64,000 nucleotides of DNA from Corynebacterium hansenii. GTDB taxonomy: Bacteria > Actinomycetota > Actinomycetes > Mycobacteriales > Mycobacteriaceae. Location: assembly GCF_030408795.1 (NCBI RefSeq), contig NZ_CP047211.1, positions 744,001 to 808,000 on the forward strand, read 5' to 3'. This document shows, piece after piece, positions 40,208-50,699 of the stretch (positions are counted from its first letter, which is position 1; each line of letters begins with the position of its first letter). Both the position numbers and the translations under genes were made by a program. The notes below the pieces were generated by a model. That model was given only the letters and a program-made list of their open reading frames with translations. It did no database searches and had not been told where the DNA came from.

Positions 40208-40639
40208 TCAGGCGGGCGTGTTGATGAGCATGTCCGCCACCCGCACCATGTGCTCCCACATGGCGTCCCGGTGAGGCTTGGGCAGCTCCTCGTCGGAGAC
40301 CTCGGCCAGCGCCTCGGACATCAGCTCCAGCCACCGGTCGCGGGCCGCCATGTCCACCACGAACGGGTGATGGCGCATCCGCAGCCGCGGATGGCCCCGC
40401 TCCACGTTGTACGTGGCCGGGCCGCCCCAATACTGCTCCAGGAACATCCGCAGGCGCCGCTCGGCGCCCTCCCAATCACCCGCCGGGTACATCGGCCCGA
40501 GGATGTCGTCCTCGCGGACGCGCACGTAGAAGCCGTGCACGATCTTCGCGAACGTCTCCTCGCCGACCTCGCGGTAGAAATCGCTGAACTGCGGCTGTCC
40601 GCCGCCGGGGGCTGCCTGAGGGGTCTGGCCGTTGGTCAT
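40208..40639 (-). CDS. glbO: Group II truncated haemoglobin (trHbO)
   Basis: 143 residues. F-S-D-F-Y-R-E-V-G-E-E-T-F-A-K-I-V, F-Y-x-R-V-R-E-D-D-I-L-G-P-M-Y-P, the Y-W-G-G-P element and the proximal His in L-R-M-R-H-H-P-F-V are those of trHbO. The distal Tyr (B10) and Trp (G8, in D-R-W-L) are present. These proteins bind oxygen and peroxide and protect respiration. The N-terminus has a 15-residue Gly/Pro extension. Convergent with the plus-strand gene upstream and 58 bases from pepN. Confidence 0.92.
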   Translation of the reverse strand: MTNGQTPQAAPGGGQPQFSDFYREVGEETFAKIVHGFYVRVREDDILGPMYPAGDWEGAERRLRMFLEQYWGGPATYNVERGHPRLRMRHHPFVVDMAARDRWLELMSEALAEVSDEELPKPHRDAMWEHMVRVADMLINTPA

Positions 40640-40696
40640 GCCCCCAGGCTACCCAGGCCCCCGCACGCCGCGGGGCCCCGGGCACCGGCGCGCGCC

Positions 40697-43453
<2,757 letters not shown>

Positions 43454-43526
43454 GGGATTCAGGGTAACCGCGGCCGCGGATCGGGTGGCGTGGCGCGATC
43501 GCGGGCCGCGGGCCATGATCGGTTGC

Positions 43527-44060
43527 ATGACCGAAAGCAACGCCAACGCACAAGACCCCGTCGCCCGCGTCAACGCCGCGTGGGACCGCATCGAGGGGCT
43601 GCTCCCCGAGGACGCGTTCGGGCCGGCCGCCTCCCACGAGGACCTCGACGACCTGGAGAAGCAGTTGGGCGTGACCCTGCCCGACGACGTCCGCGCCTCG
43701 TGGTCGCGCCATGGCTCGATGGAGGGGCCGCCGTGGGACGGAGGCTGGATCCAGCCGCCCGCGAAGATCATCTCCGACTGGCGGATGTGGACCGAAACCG
43801 AGGCCGACGGCGGCTTCGAGGGCTTCGTCGAAGATGCGGAGGACAACGCCGACTCCGAGGGCAAGTGGTTCCACGAGGCGTGGATCCCCCTCGTCCACGA
43901 CCACGGCGGCAACCACATCTGTCTGGACACCCGCACCGGCCGGTACGTCGACATGGACCACGAGTACGGCTCGTCGTTCCTGCGCTACACCGATTGGGCG
44001 GGCTACCTCGAGCACACCGCCGGGATGCTGGAGACGAAGGGCCGCCCGTCGGAGCATTGA
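43527..44060 (+). CDS. SMI1/KNR4-family protein (SUKH), first of a tandem pair
   Basis: 177 residues from ATG 43527. The SUKH fold is recognisable: S-H-E-D-L-D-D-L-E-K-Q-L-G-V-T-L-P-D-D-V-R-A-S-W-S-R-H-G-S, the strand/loop G-G-W-I-Q-P-P, and the W-I-P-L-V-H-D-H-G-G-N-H-I-C-L-D element. Many SUKH proteins are immunity proteins against polymorphic toxins; others act in cell-wall signalling. No toxin gene lies nearby. The next gene is a divergent relative. Confidence 0.85.
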   Translation: MTESNANAQDPVARVNAAWDRIEGLLPEDAFGPAASHEDLDDLEKQLGVTLPDDVRASWSRHGSMEGPPWDGGWIQPPAKIISDWRMWTETEADGGFEGFVEDAEDNADSEGKWFHEAWIPLVHDHGGNHICLDTRTGRYVDMDHEYGSSFLRYTDWAGYLEHTAGMLETKGRPSEH

Positions 44061-44123
44061 GCGGGGGTGGGCGCAGGGGATGATCGTCCGGCGCGGGTCC
44101 GTTGCAGTGGGTTCAATGTCCGC

Positions 44124-44618
44124 ATGACCATCGAACAGTCTTGGGAGACCATCGTCTCCGTCGTCCCCGCCAACCCGCCCGCCACCGACGAGGACCTCGC
44201 CCACGTCGCCGAGGTCATCGGGGCACCGCTTCCCGACGACATCGTCGCCTCGCTGAAAATCCACGACGGCATCGATGTCGAGACGGTCAACGACGCCATG
44301 CGCGAGGGGAAGGAATTGCCTTTCGGCGGCTGGATCATGTCGTGCAGGGATATCGCCACGGACTGGGCCGGGTGGAAGGGCGTGTACGACGCCGAGAACG
44401 ACGAGTGGAACGACCGGTGGTGGACGCCGAACCTCGTGCCGCTGGTGTCGGACGGAGGGGGAAATTCCGTGTGCGTCGACCTCACGACCGGCCAACTGAT
44501 GAACATGGACCACGAGTTGGGGCCCTTGGAGTACGAATTCAAGACGTGGGCGGAATACCTGGCGGCCGTCGCCGCGAACGCCGAATCCGGCGCCGAGGTT
44601 GCCGTCTACTGGACGTAG
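44124..44618 (+). CDS. SMI1/KNR4-family protein (SUKH), second of a tandem pair
   Basis: 164 residues from ATG 44124. It shares the SUKH plan with its neighbour (T-D-E-D-L-A-H-V-A-E-V-I-G-A-P-L-P-D-D-I-V-A-S-L; G-G-W-I-M-S-C; N-L-V-P-L-V-S-D-G-G-G-N-S-V-C-V-D-L) but at low identity. The pair looks like an old duplication. Stands 64 bases after the first gene, with no strong ribosome binding site. Function inferred only from the family. Confidence 0.85.
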   Translation: MTIEQSWETIVSVVPANPPATDEDLAHVAEVIGAPLPDDIVASLKIHDGIDVETVNDAMREGKELPFGGWIMSCRDIATDWAGWKGVYDAENDEWNDRWWTPNLVPLVSDGGGNSVCVDLTTGQLMNMDHELGPLEYEFKTWAEYLAAVAANAESGAEVAVYWT

Positions 44619-44719
44619 GGCGCGCCGGCCGACCGTCGCAAAGCCGGATCCGTTGGCCGATGCACGGGAAACGAAGCTGATCTAACCTGGCGGTCAGCTT
44701 CGACGAAAGGGTTCCCATC

Positions 44720-45349
44720 ATGACCTCCCGTGACACCGTGACCTTCTGGTTCGACGTCTCCTGCCCCTTCTGCTGGATCACCTCCCGGTGGATCAAGGAG
44801 GTGGAGAAGGTCCGCGACATCGACGTCACGTGGAAGCCGATGAGCCTGTCGGTGCTCAACGAGGGCCGCGACGAACTGCCCGAGGACTACAAGCGGATGA
44901 TGGTGGCCAACTGGGGGCCGGCCCGCGTGTTCGCCGCGGTCGCGGCGGAGGACGGCGAGGACGTGCTCGACGCGCTCTACACCGAGATGGGCACCCGTAT
45001 CCACGACGGCGGCCAGGGCGGCAAGGACACCGCCGACGGCTACGACGACATCATCCGCGAGTCGCTGGCCGCCGTGGGCCTGCCCGCCGAGCGCTTCGAC
45101 GCCGCGCATTCCGACCGGTACGACGCGAAGCTGCGCGAGTACCACGCCGGCGCGATGGACGCCGTCGGCGATGACGTGGGCACCCCGGTGGTCAAGCTCG
45201 GCGACACCGCGTTCTTCGGCCCGGTGCTGACGCGCATCCCCCGCGGCGAGGAGGCCGGCACCATCTTCGACGGCGCCATCGCTCTGGCCGGGTACCCGCA
45301 TTTCTTCGAGTTGAAGCGCTCGCGCACCGAGTCGCCCGAGTTCGATTAG
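44720..45349 (+). CDS. DsbA-like mycothiol-dependent reductase (Rv2466c type)
   Basis: 209 residues. The thioredoxin-fold motif is F-D-V-S-C-P-F-C-W-I-T-S-R-W, with C-P-F-C as in the M. tuberculosis mycothiol-dependent nitroreductase; the helical insert and the cis-Pro V-G-T-P-V-V-K-L follow. Such enzymes use mycothiol to reduce nitro compounds or disulfides in the cytoplasm. There is no signal peptide. AAAGGG lies 8 bases before ATG. A dispersed 11-mer repeat is present upstream (44634-44644). Confidence 0.88.
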   Translation: MTSRDTVTFWFDVSCPFCWITSRWIKEVEKVRDIDVTWKPMSLSVLNEGRDELPEDYKRMMVANWGPARVFAAVAAEDGEDVLDALYTEMGTRIHDGGQGGKDTADGYDDIIRESLAAVGLPAERFDAAHSDRYDAKLREYHAGAMDAVGDDVGTPVVKLGDTAFFGPVLTRIPRGEEAGTIFDGAIALAGYPHFFELKRSRTESPEFD

Positions 45350-45352
45350 GGC

Positions 45353-45808
45353 ATGGCTTTGCGACGGCGCCGGGCTGCGGGTTCGGCGGGGGAGATCGGC
45401 ATGACGCGCCGGGCGTTCGCCGTGGGCGCCGCGCTCGTCGTCGTCGCCGCAGTCGCCGCGGGGGTTGCGTGGGCGATGGGGGCGTTCCGCGGGCCCGAGC
45501 CGATCACCGGAGTGGATTGGCACCTCGAGTCGGATCGGCGGGCGAGTTTCCGCATCGACGGCACCGAGCTGAAGGGCACGGATTCGTGCAACCGAATCTT
45601 CGGCGACGCGTCGGTGTCCGAGGGGGAGCCGATGGTCATCGAGTTCGGCGTGCTCGCTTCGACGCGGATGGCCTGCCCCGACGGCGTGGACACGCAGGAA
45701 GCGATGCGGGTGGCGTTGGAGGGGCGGCGGCTGGTCGAGCGCCCCGATGAGGGGACGATCGTGCTGGTCGACGAAGCGACAGGCAACAGCTGGCGGTTCG
45801 TGAAGTAG
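45353..45808 (+). CDS. META/HslJ-domain protein, membrane-anchored or secreted
   Basis: 151 residues. A basic start and one hydrophobic segment (AFAVGAALVVVAAVAAGVAWAMG) precede a META domain: F-R-I-D-G-T-E-L-K-G-T-D-S-C-N-R-I-F-G, then V-L-A-S-T-R-M-A-C-P. HslJ-type domains occur in heat-shock and drug-tolerance envelope proteins. The second in-frame start (MTRRAF) is also possible. The first codons contain the dispersed repeat GCTTTGCGACG. Confidence 0.8.
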   Translation: MALRRRRAAGSAGEIGMTRRAFAVGAALVVVAAVAAGVAWAMGAFRGPEPITGVDWHLESDRRASFRIDGTELKGTDSCNRIFGDASVSEGEPMVIEFGVLASTRMACPDGVDTQEAMRVALEGRRLVERPDEGTIVLVDEATGNSWRFVK

Positions 45809-45817
45809 CCGCGCGCC

Positions 45818-47110
45818 CTACATCCCCTTCGAGCCGTCGATGACGGTGAGCTTCAGCGCGGGGGCGTGCTCGCCCGGGCCGGAACCGATGGGCGCGAGAT
45901 CCTCAGCCGTCGCCCCCTCCTCCTCGACGGCGTCGGCGTCGGGGTGCCACGCCGGCGGCACGTACACGCAGGTCGGATCCGACGCGCGGTAGTCACCGGT
46001 CAGCGCGAACGCCGTGGACCGCGAACCGCCGCACACGTTGTGGAACCCGCAGACGCTGCACTTGCCGTGCCAATTGTCGGGGTCGCGCAACTCCTTGAAC
46101 ACCGGCGACTCGGAGTAGATCTCCGGAAAAGGCGTCTCCTTCACGTTGCCGCAGTGCAGTGGCAGGAAGCCGTTGGGGTACACGTCGCCGATGTGGTCGA
46201 TGAAGGCGAATCCCGAGCCGGAATTCACCGCCATGGGGGAGCGCGGCGGGCGGGGCTTGGCGGGGTGCTCGCCGAGAAGCTCGGTGGTTTGGCGCGTCAG
46301 CTCGTCGTAAAGCGGGCCGCCCTCGTACTTCGGCGCGCCGGTCTCCTCGGCCTCGCGGCGCTGCAGCACCACGCGGCGGTACTGCGGGGCCTCCGTGGTC
46401 TTGATGGCGATGCGGTCCGACACGTCGACCAGCCAATTGAGCACGTCCTCGCGCTCCTGCGGCGACAGGCAATTCAGCGCCGCCCCGCGGCCCGTGGGCA
46501 CGAGGAAGAAGACGTACCACATCTTCGCGCCCATCTCGATGACCCGCTTCAGCAGCGCCGGGGCCTCGTGGATGTTGTCGCGCGTCAGCGTGGAGTTAAT
46601 CTGCAGGCGGTAGCCGGCTTCGTTGATCACCGGGGCCATCTCGACGGTCTTCTCGAACGTGCCGGAAAACCCCCGGAACGCGTCGTGCGTCGCCGCCGTC
46701 GCACCGTCGAGCGACATGGACATGGCCTTGCCGCCGGCCTCGCGCAGCGACCGGACGCGCTCCGGCGTCAGCTTCGGCGTCACCGACGGCGACAGGGAGA
46801 CGTTCAGGCCCTTCGACGTGCCGTACTCCGTCAGCTCCTCAAGATCCGCCCGCTCGAACGGATCGCCGCCCGTGAACACCACCAGCGGCAGCGGCCTGTC
46901 GTACGACGCCAGCGCGTCGAGAAGGCGCTTGCCCTCCTCCGTGGTCAGCTGATCCGGGTGCGGCTCGTGCTGCGCGTCGGCCCGGCAGTGCTTGCACACC
47001 AGGCCACACGCCCGCGTCACCTCCCAGATGACGATGAACGGCTTCTCGTTGATGTCGTGGCGGACGGTGCGGACTGCAGGGGGCCGGTGCACTGAACTTC
47101 CTCGGATCAT
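45818..47110 (-). CDS. Radical SAM/SPASM-domain protein (TIGR04053-like)
   Basis: 430 residues from ATG 47110. The radical SAM cluster is T-R-A-C-G-L-V-C-K-H-C-R-A, with a G-G-D-P-F SAM-binding motif and S-L-D-G-A. The C-terminal SPASM region has C-G-N-V-K-E-T-P-F and G-K-C-S-V-C-G-F-H-N-V-C-G-G-S-R, binding auxiliary iron-sulfur clusters. The family is widespread in actinobacteria and often linked to haem or redox-cofactor biology. No peptide substrate gene is visible nearby. The C-terminal 40 residues are acidic. Confidence 0.9.
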   Translation of the reverse strand: MIRGSSVHRPPAVRTVRHDINEKPFIVIWEVTRACGLVCKHCRADAQHEPHPDQLTTEEGKRLLDALASYDRPLPLVVFTGGDPFERADLEELTEYGTSKGLNVSLSPSVTPKLTPERVRSLREAGGKAMSMSLDGATAATHDAFRGFSGTFEKTVEMAPVINEAGYRLQINSTLTRDNIHEAPALLKRVIEMGAKMWYVFFLVPTGRGAALNCLSPQEREDVLNWLVDVSDRIAIKTTEAPQYRRVVLQRREAEETGAPKYEGGPLYDELTRQTTELLGEHPAKPRPPRSPMAVNSGSGFAFIDHIGDVYPNGFLPLHCGNVKETPFPEIYSESPVFKELRDPDNWHGKCSVCGFHNVCGGSRSTAFALTGDYRASDPTCVYVPPAWHPDADAVEEEGATAEDLAPIGSGPGEHAPALKLTVIDGSKGM

Positions 47111-47170
47111 GGTGGCTGGGAAACGCGCGGTAAACGCAGGTTCCCCCGCCACATTACGCTCGGTCGCGGC

Positions 47171-47761
47171 CTACTTGAAGGCGTCGGCGATCGCCGTGGA
47201 ATCGGCGCTGCACGTCGCCGACGCGAACTCGCCCGTGGCGGTGTTCTCCGAGATCGTCTTGCCGTTGGCGATGATCTTGCACGTGATCGCCCCGGTGTCG
47301 TTGATCCCGTTGGTGACGCTGAGGTGGCCGCCGAAGATCCCCTTCACGGTCACGTCCTTGGTCCAGCCGGCGGCGACGCCTGAATCCTGCGCCGTGTTCG
47401 CTTCGTCGACGTTGTAGGTCACCGTCGCGTCGGTCGCGTCGCCCTCGATCGCGTAGGTGATGGTGTGCTCGGCGTTGAGCTGCTTGTCGACTTCGTTGGC
47501 CGCCCCACCCAGCATGGCCATGCAACCGCCCGCGATGAGGAGCAGCAGAATCGCCAGGATCAGGGGGATCAGGCAGCCGGGCCGCTTGTAGAGGGGCTTC
47601 TTCGGCTCCTGCACGTACACGACGTTGGGCTGGCCGGGTTCGCCGCCGACGTAGGGCCCGGCGTTCCGCGGGTTGCCGTAATGCGGCCCGCCCGGGCCCT
47701 GCTGCGGGCCGGGCATGCCGGAGGGGTTGGTTCCGTGGGGGTCGGGATTGGGGTTCGACAT
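47171..47761 (-). CDS. MmpS-like secreted/membrane protein
   Basis: 196 residues from ATG 47761, with CAGGAG upstream. A Pro/Gly/Asn-rich cytosolic N-terminus (about 65 residues), a single helix (CLIPLILAILLLLIAGGCMAML), then an external beta-sandwich of MmpS type (HTITYAIEGDATDATVTYNV ... ITCKIIANGKTISENTATGEFASATCSA), with two Cys able to pair. MmpS-type proteins assist MmpL lipid exporters, but no mmpL gene is present here. Confidence 0.8.
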   Translation of the reverse strand: MSNPNPDPHGTNPSGMPGPQQGPGGPHYGNPRNAGPYVGGEPGQPNVVYVQEPKKPLYKRPGCLIPLILAILLLLIAGGCMAMLGGAANEVDKQLNAEHTITYAIEGDATDATVTYNVDEANTAQDSGVAAGWTKDVTVKGIFGGHLSVTNGINDTGAITCKIIANGKTISENTATGEFASATCSADSTAIADAFK

Positions 47762-48059
47762 CGTCGCTCCTGAAAGCTCGTGCCGGATCGCGGGTTGGAG
47801 TGTGAGCCGGCGTGGACGCGATCCGCGGTGGCGGACCGGGTGAGGCTCGCGTGAGCGGGGCCTCTTCGAAGCAACCGGATCCGTGGGCGGCGGTGCCCGC
47901 CACGGAACGTTGTCCGGCGACTTCGCGAGCATCATGTCGAACCGTCCGGATCGCCTATTTTTCTACATCGAATGGGCGAGCGAGCAGTGTTTTTCAGGCC
48001 TTTCGGCGAGGTGGGCGGCCCGTCGTGAAGCGTGGCCCCCGCGATCCCCCACCGGGCCC

Positions 48060-48848
48060 CTACTGGGCGACGGCGCCGGTGACCGGCCACTTGCCGGCGG
48101 CGGCGATGCGGAACTCGTTGAGGGCTCGCTCCATGTGGTCGCGGGACGTCATCAGCGTGATGCCGCGGCCGCCGCGCTCGGCGACGATCTTCGACGACAG
48201 CGCCGCATTTTCCTTCGTGTTGCCCGACCGGTCCTCGGAGGTGATGCGCGAGCCGTCGATGCCGTGGCCCGTCAGCCACTCGCGCATCGCCTCGGCCTCG
48301 GACTTGCCCTTCTTCGGGGCGCCGCCGGACACGATGATCGGGGTCTCCGGGAAGGCCTCCGCCAGGTCCTTCGCGCCGGCCAGTCGCGTGACCAGTTCGT
48401 CGCGAAGCTCTCCCTCGTCGGTGAGCCCGTAGCCGAGGACCACGATGTGGTGCCCCCGCGGGTCGGCGGTCAGCTGCACCGGGTACGACGTCGACTCCGA
48501 CTCCAGGCGCGTGCACAGGCGGATGAGGTCCTCGTTGTCGGACATGCACAGCGGGCTCGACGACAGCACCGCATCCCGCACCGCCGTGGGGCCGTCGGGC
48601 GCGCGGTTCGGATTCGGCTGCGCGGGAGAAGCCGCCGGGGCGGGGGTGGGGGAGGGTTCGGCGTGGGCCGTCTGCGCGGCCATCGGGGAAGCCACGAGGA
48701 GCGCGGAGGCGATGGCCACGGGGAGCGCGCGACCGAAGACCACGCGGGCGGAAATCCCTTCCCCGGAATGGGTTCGGGCGGTGGTGCCGCGGATCGGTGC
48801 GGCTGCCGCGGCGCCGGACGGGTGAACTCGGTCCCAGGAAAATCGCAT
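48060..48848 (-). CDS. Secreted DUF218 (YdcF/SanA-like) protein
   Basis: 262 residues from ATG 48848. An Arg-containing N-terminus and hydrophobic core (VAIASALLVASPMAAQTAHA) give a signal peptide ending near A-H-A. The DUF218 motif includes H-I-V-V-L-G-Y-G-L, I-I-V-S-G-G-A-P, S-E-A-E-A-M-R-E-W-L and E-D-R-S-G-N-T-K-E-N-A. The family is linked to envelope integrity and vancomycin resistance (SanA). Its promoter region holds a perfect 9-bp inverted repeat (48878-48902). Confidence 0.82.
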   Translation of the reverse strand: MRFSWDRVHPSGAAAAAPIRGTTARTHSGEGISARVVFGRALPVAIASALLVASPMAAQTAHAEPSPTPAPAASPAQPNPNRAPDGPTAVRDAVLSSSPLCMSDNEDLIRLCTRLESESTSYPVQLTADPRGHHIVVLGYGLTDEGELRDELVTRLAGAKDLAEAFPETPIIVSGGAPKKGKSEAEAMREWLTGHGIDGSRITSEDRSGNTKENAALSSKIVAERGGRGITLMTSRDHMERALNEFRIAAAGKWPVTGAVAQ

Positions 48849-48877
48849 GGCCGAGAAGGTAGCGAAAAGTAACGGAT

Positions 48878-48902
48878 TTATCAAAACTTTCGCTTTTGAT
48901 AA
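48878..48902. promoter_or_regulatory. Perfect AT-rich inverted repeat, likely operator
   Basis: TTATCAAAA (48878-48886), 7-base spacer, TTTTGATAA (48894-48902), 30 bases before the DUF218 gene start and between it and divergent rpiB. Strongly AT-rich in a GC-rich setting, so a regulator site (metal or stress type) is likely; the protein is unknown. Confidence 0.65.
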
Positions 48903-48980
48903 CAACGGCGCCGGTGCGCCGCCACCGCCCCCTCCGCGGCGTGGGGCACCCCCGCGCCCGCGCCTGGTTATGCTTGTCCC

Positions 48981-49457
48981 ATGCGTATTTACCTTGGCGC
49001 GGACCACGCCGGTTTCGAGATGAAGAACCTGATCAAGGACCACCTGGAGAAGGCGGGCCACGAGGTCGTCGATTGCGGCGCCCACGTGTACGATGCCGCC
49101 GACGATTACCCGGCCTTCTGCATCGAGGCCGCTTCCCGCACCGTCAACGACCCGGGCTCCCTGGGCATCGTGCTCGGCGGTTCCGGCAATGGCGAGCAGA
49201 TCGCCGCCAACAAGGTCAAGGGCGCCCGCTGTGCCCTGGCCTGGTCGGTGGAGACCGCCAAGCTGGCCCGCGAGCACAACAACGCCCAGCTCATCGGCCT
49301 GGGTGGCCGCATGCATTCCGAGGAGGAGGCGCTGGCCATCGTCGATGCCTTCGTCGCCCAGCCGTGGAGCGAGGAGGAGCGCCACCAGCGCCGAATCGAC
49401 ATCCTCGCCGAGTACGAGAAGACCGGCATCGCCCCCGCCCTGCCCGAGCAGGAGTAG
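48981..49457 (+). CDS. rpiB: Ribose-5-phosphate isomerase B
   Basis: 158 residues. RpiB/LacAB family: M-R-I-Y-L-G-A-D-H-A-G-F-E, D-C-G-A, D-D-Y-P-A-F-C, G-I-V-L-G-G-S-G-N-G-E-Q-I-A-A-N-K-V-K-G-A-R and H-N-N-A-Q-L-I-G-L-G-G-R. It interconverts ribose-5-phosphate and ribulose-5-phosphate in the pentose phosphate pathway. The actinobacterial catalytic Glu replaces Cys in GSGNGE. A strong terminator follows. Confidence 0.95.
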   Translation: MRIYLGADHAGFEMKNLIKDHLEKAGHEVVDCGAHVYDAADDYPAFCIEAASRTVNDPGSLGIVLGGSGNGEQIAANKVKGARCALAWSVETAKLAREHNNAQLIGLGGRMHSEEEALAIVDAFVAQPWSEEERHQRRIDILAEYEKTGIAPALPEQE

Positions 49458-49510
49458 CGCGAGGCGCCGGCGGTTTAAGCCGGGTCGCCGGCCCACCTGC
49501 CGCGACGACG

Positions 49511-49548
49511 AAGCGGCACCCCACGTTCGAGTGGGGTGCCGCTTTTTT
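49511..49548 (+). terminator. Terminator after rpiB
   Basis: AAGCGGCACCCCAC, loop GTTCGA, GTGGGGTGCCGCTT, then TTTT. A near-perfect 14-bp stem. Confidence 0.92.
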
Positions 49549-49589
49549 GCTTTGCGACGGACCGGCCCGGGCCCGCAGCCAGGCGAAAA

Positions 49590-50426
49590 CTAGAAGTCGA
49601 AGTCGAAGCCGTCGCCGCCGCCGTCGAAGAAGCCCCCGCCGTCGCCGCCATCGCCGTCGCCGCCGAAAAGGCCGTCGAAGAAGCCGCCGCCGTCATCGCC
49701 GCCGCCGTCGCCGAGGTCACCGGCGTCGCCCTCGTCGATGAAGGTGTCGGCGGGCCCATCGGACCCGTCGCCGGCGCCGCTCTCGAAGTTCGACGCGGCA
49801 TACGCCACGCCCGACATGCCGTTGAACATCAGCGAGAACAGGGCGACCGAGCCCATGGCCCACATGCCGGTGCGCAGGGCGGACTGCCACCACGGCTCGG
49901 AGTACCAGCCGGCGGGCACCGGGCGCCCGGCGACGCGGCCGCCGGGGTAGTAGTTGGGAGTTTCCTCGGTGGCCACGGGCGACGCGGTGATCTCGCGGCC
50001 CTCGTGTTTGATGGTGCGCTGCTCGGTCACGGAGCCGGCGGAGCGCTGGCCCTCCAGCGGAGGCAGTTCGGGGCCGGCGGGCATGCCCATGATCTCGCGC
50101 GCGGCGGCGACGTAGTGCAGGCCCTCGAGCGCGGATTCGCGCGCGAGCTGCGCCTGCTTGACGGTGTTGGCGGTGGAGATCTGCGACGACGCGGCGTTGT
50201 AGCGCTCGGAGGCGTCGGCCATCGCCTGGGTGGAGGCGGTGTCGGTGCCGGAGATGGACAGCACCTGGGAACCGAGCCGTTCGATCCAGCGGCGGGCGTC
50301 GGCCACGGCGTCGGCGACGTCGTCGTGTTCGCGCTGCGCGATGGCCTTGTTCTGGCGCTTCTGGGTCATCTGGATCAGCAGGACGCCGCCGATGATCGCG
50401 ATGCCGATGAGGAGGATGGCTGACAT
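49590..50426 (-). CDS. Membrane protein with Gly/Asp-repeat C-terminus (DUF1542-like)
   Basis: 278 residues from ATG 50426. N-terminal helix (SAILLIGIAIIGGVLLIQMT), a coiled-coil region (QKRQNKAIAQREHDDVADAVADARRWIERL), a helical middle, a second hydrophobic segment near residue 205 (GMWAMGSVALFSLMFN), and a tail of DGGG/FFDG repeats. This type of protein is conserved in Corynebacterium but its role is unknown; the tail could bind divalent ions or make surface contacts. Confidence 0.75.
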   Translation of the reverse strand: MSAILLIGIAIIGGVLLIQMTQKRQNKAIAQREHDDVADAVADARRWIERLGSQVLSISGTDTASTQAMADASERYNAASSQISTANTVKQAQLARESALEGLHYVAAAREIMGMPAGPELPPLEGQRSAGSVTEQRTIKHEGREITASPVATEETPNYYPGGRVAGRPVPAGWYSEPWWQSALRTGMWAMGSVALFSLMFNGMSGVAYAASNFESGAGDGSDGPADTFIDEGDAGDLGDGGGDDGGGFFDGLFGGDGDGGDGGGFFDGGGDGFDFDF

Positions 50427-50699
50427 TGTGGTCACGGTCCTATCTCGGTGGGTGGTTCCGGGTGCTTTCGTGTGGCCCGGGGGTTGTTCCGGGTCCATCC
50501 CATGCAACGGGCGAGGGGCCGGATTCGTTCCCCTTCTCCCCGGATTATCCCTTGTTCCGGGGCTTTGCGACGCCCACGCGCCGCGCCGTCCGGCCGCCTT
50601 TGCCCAGCGTCGAATCGGCGTCGCCGGGCGGACGAAAACGGACACAACGTTTCCGCCGAAAACCACTTTTTCGCGGACCGTGGCTCTTAGTGTGTTGGT

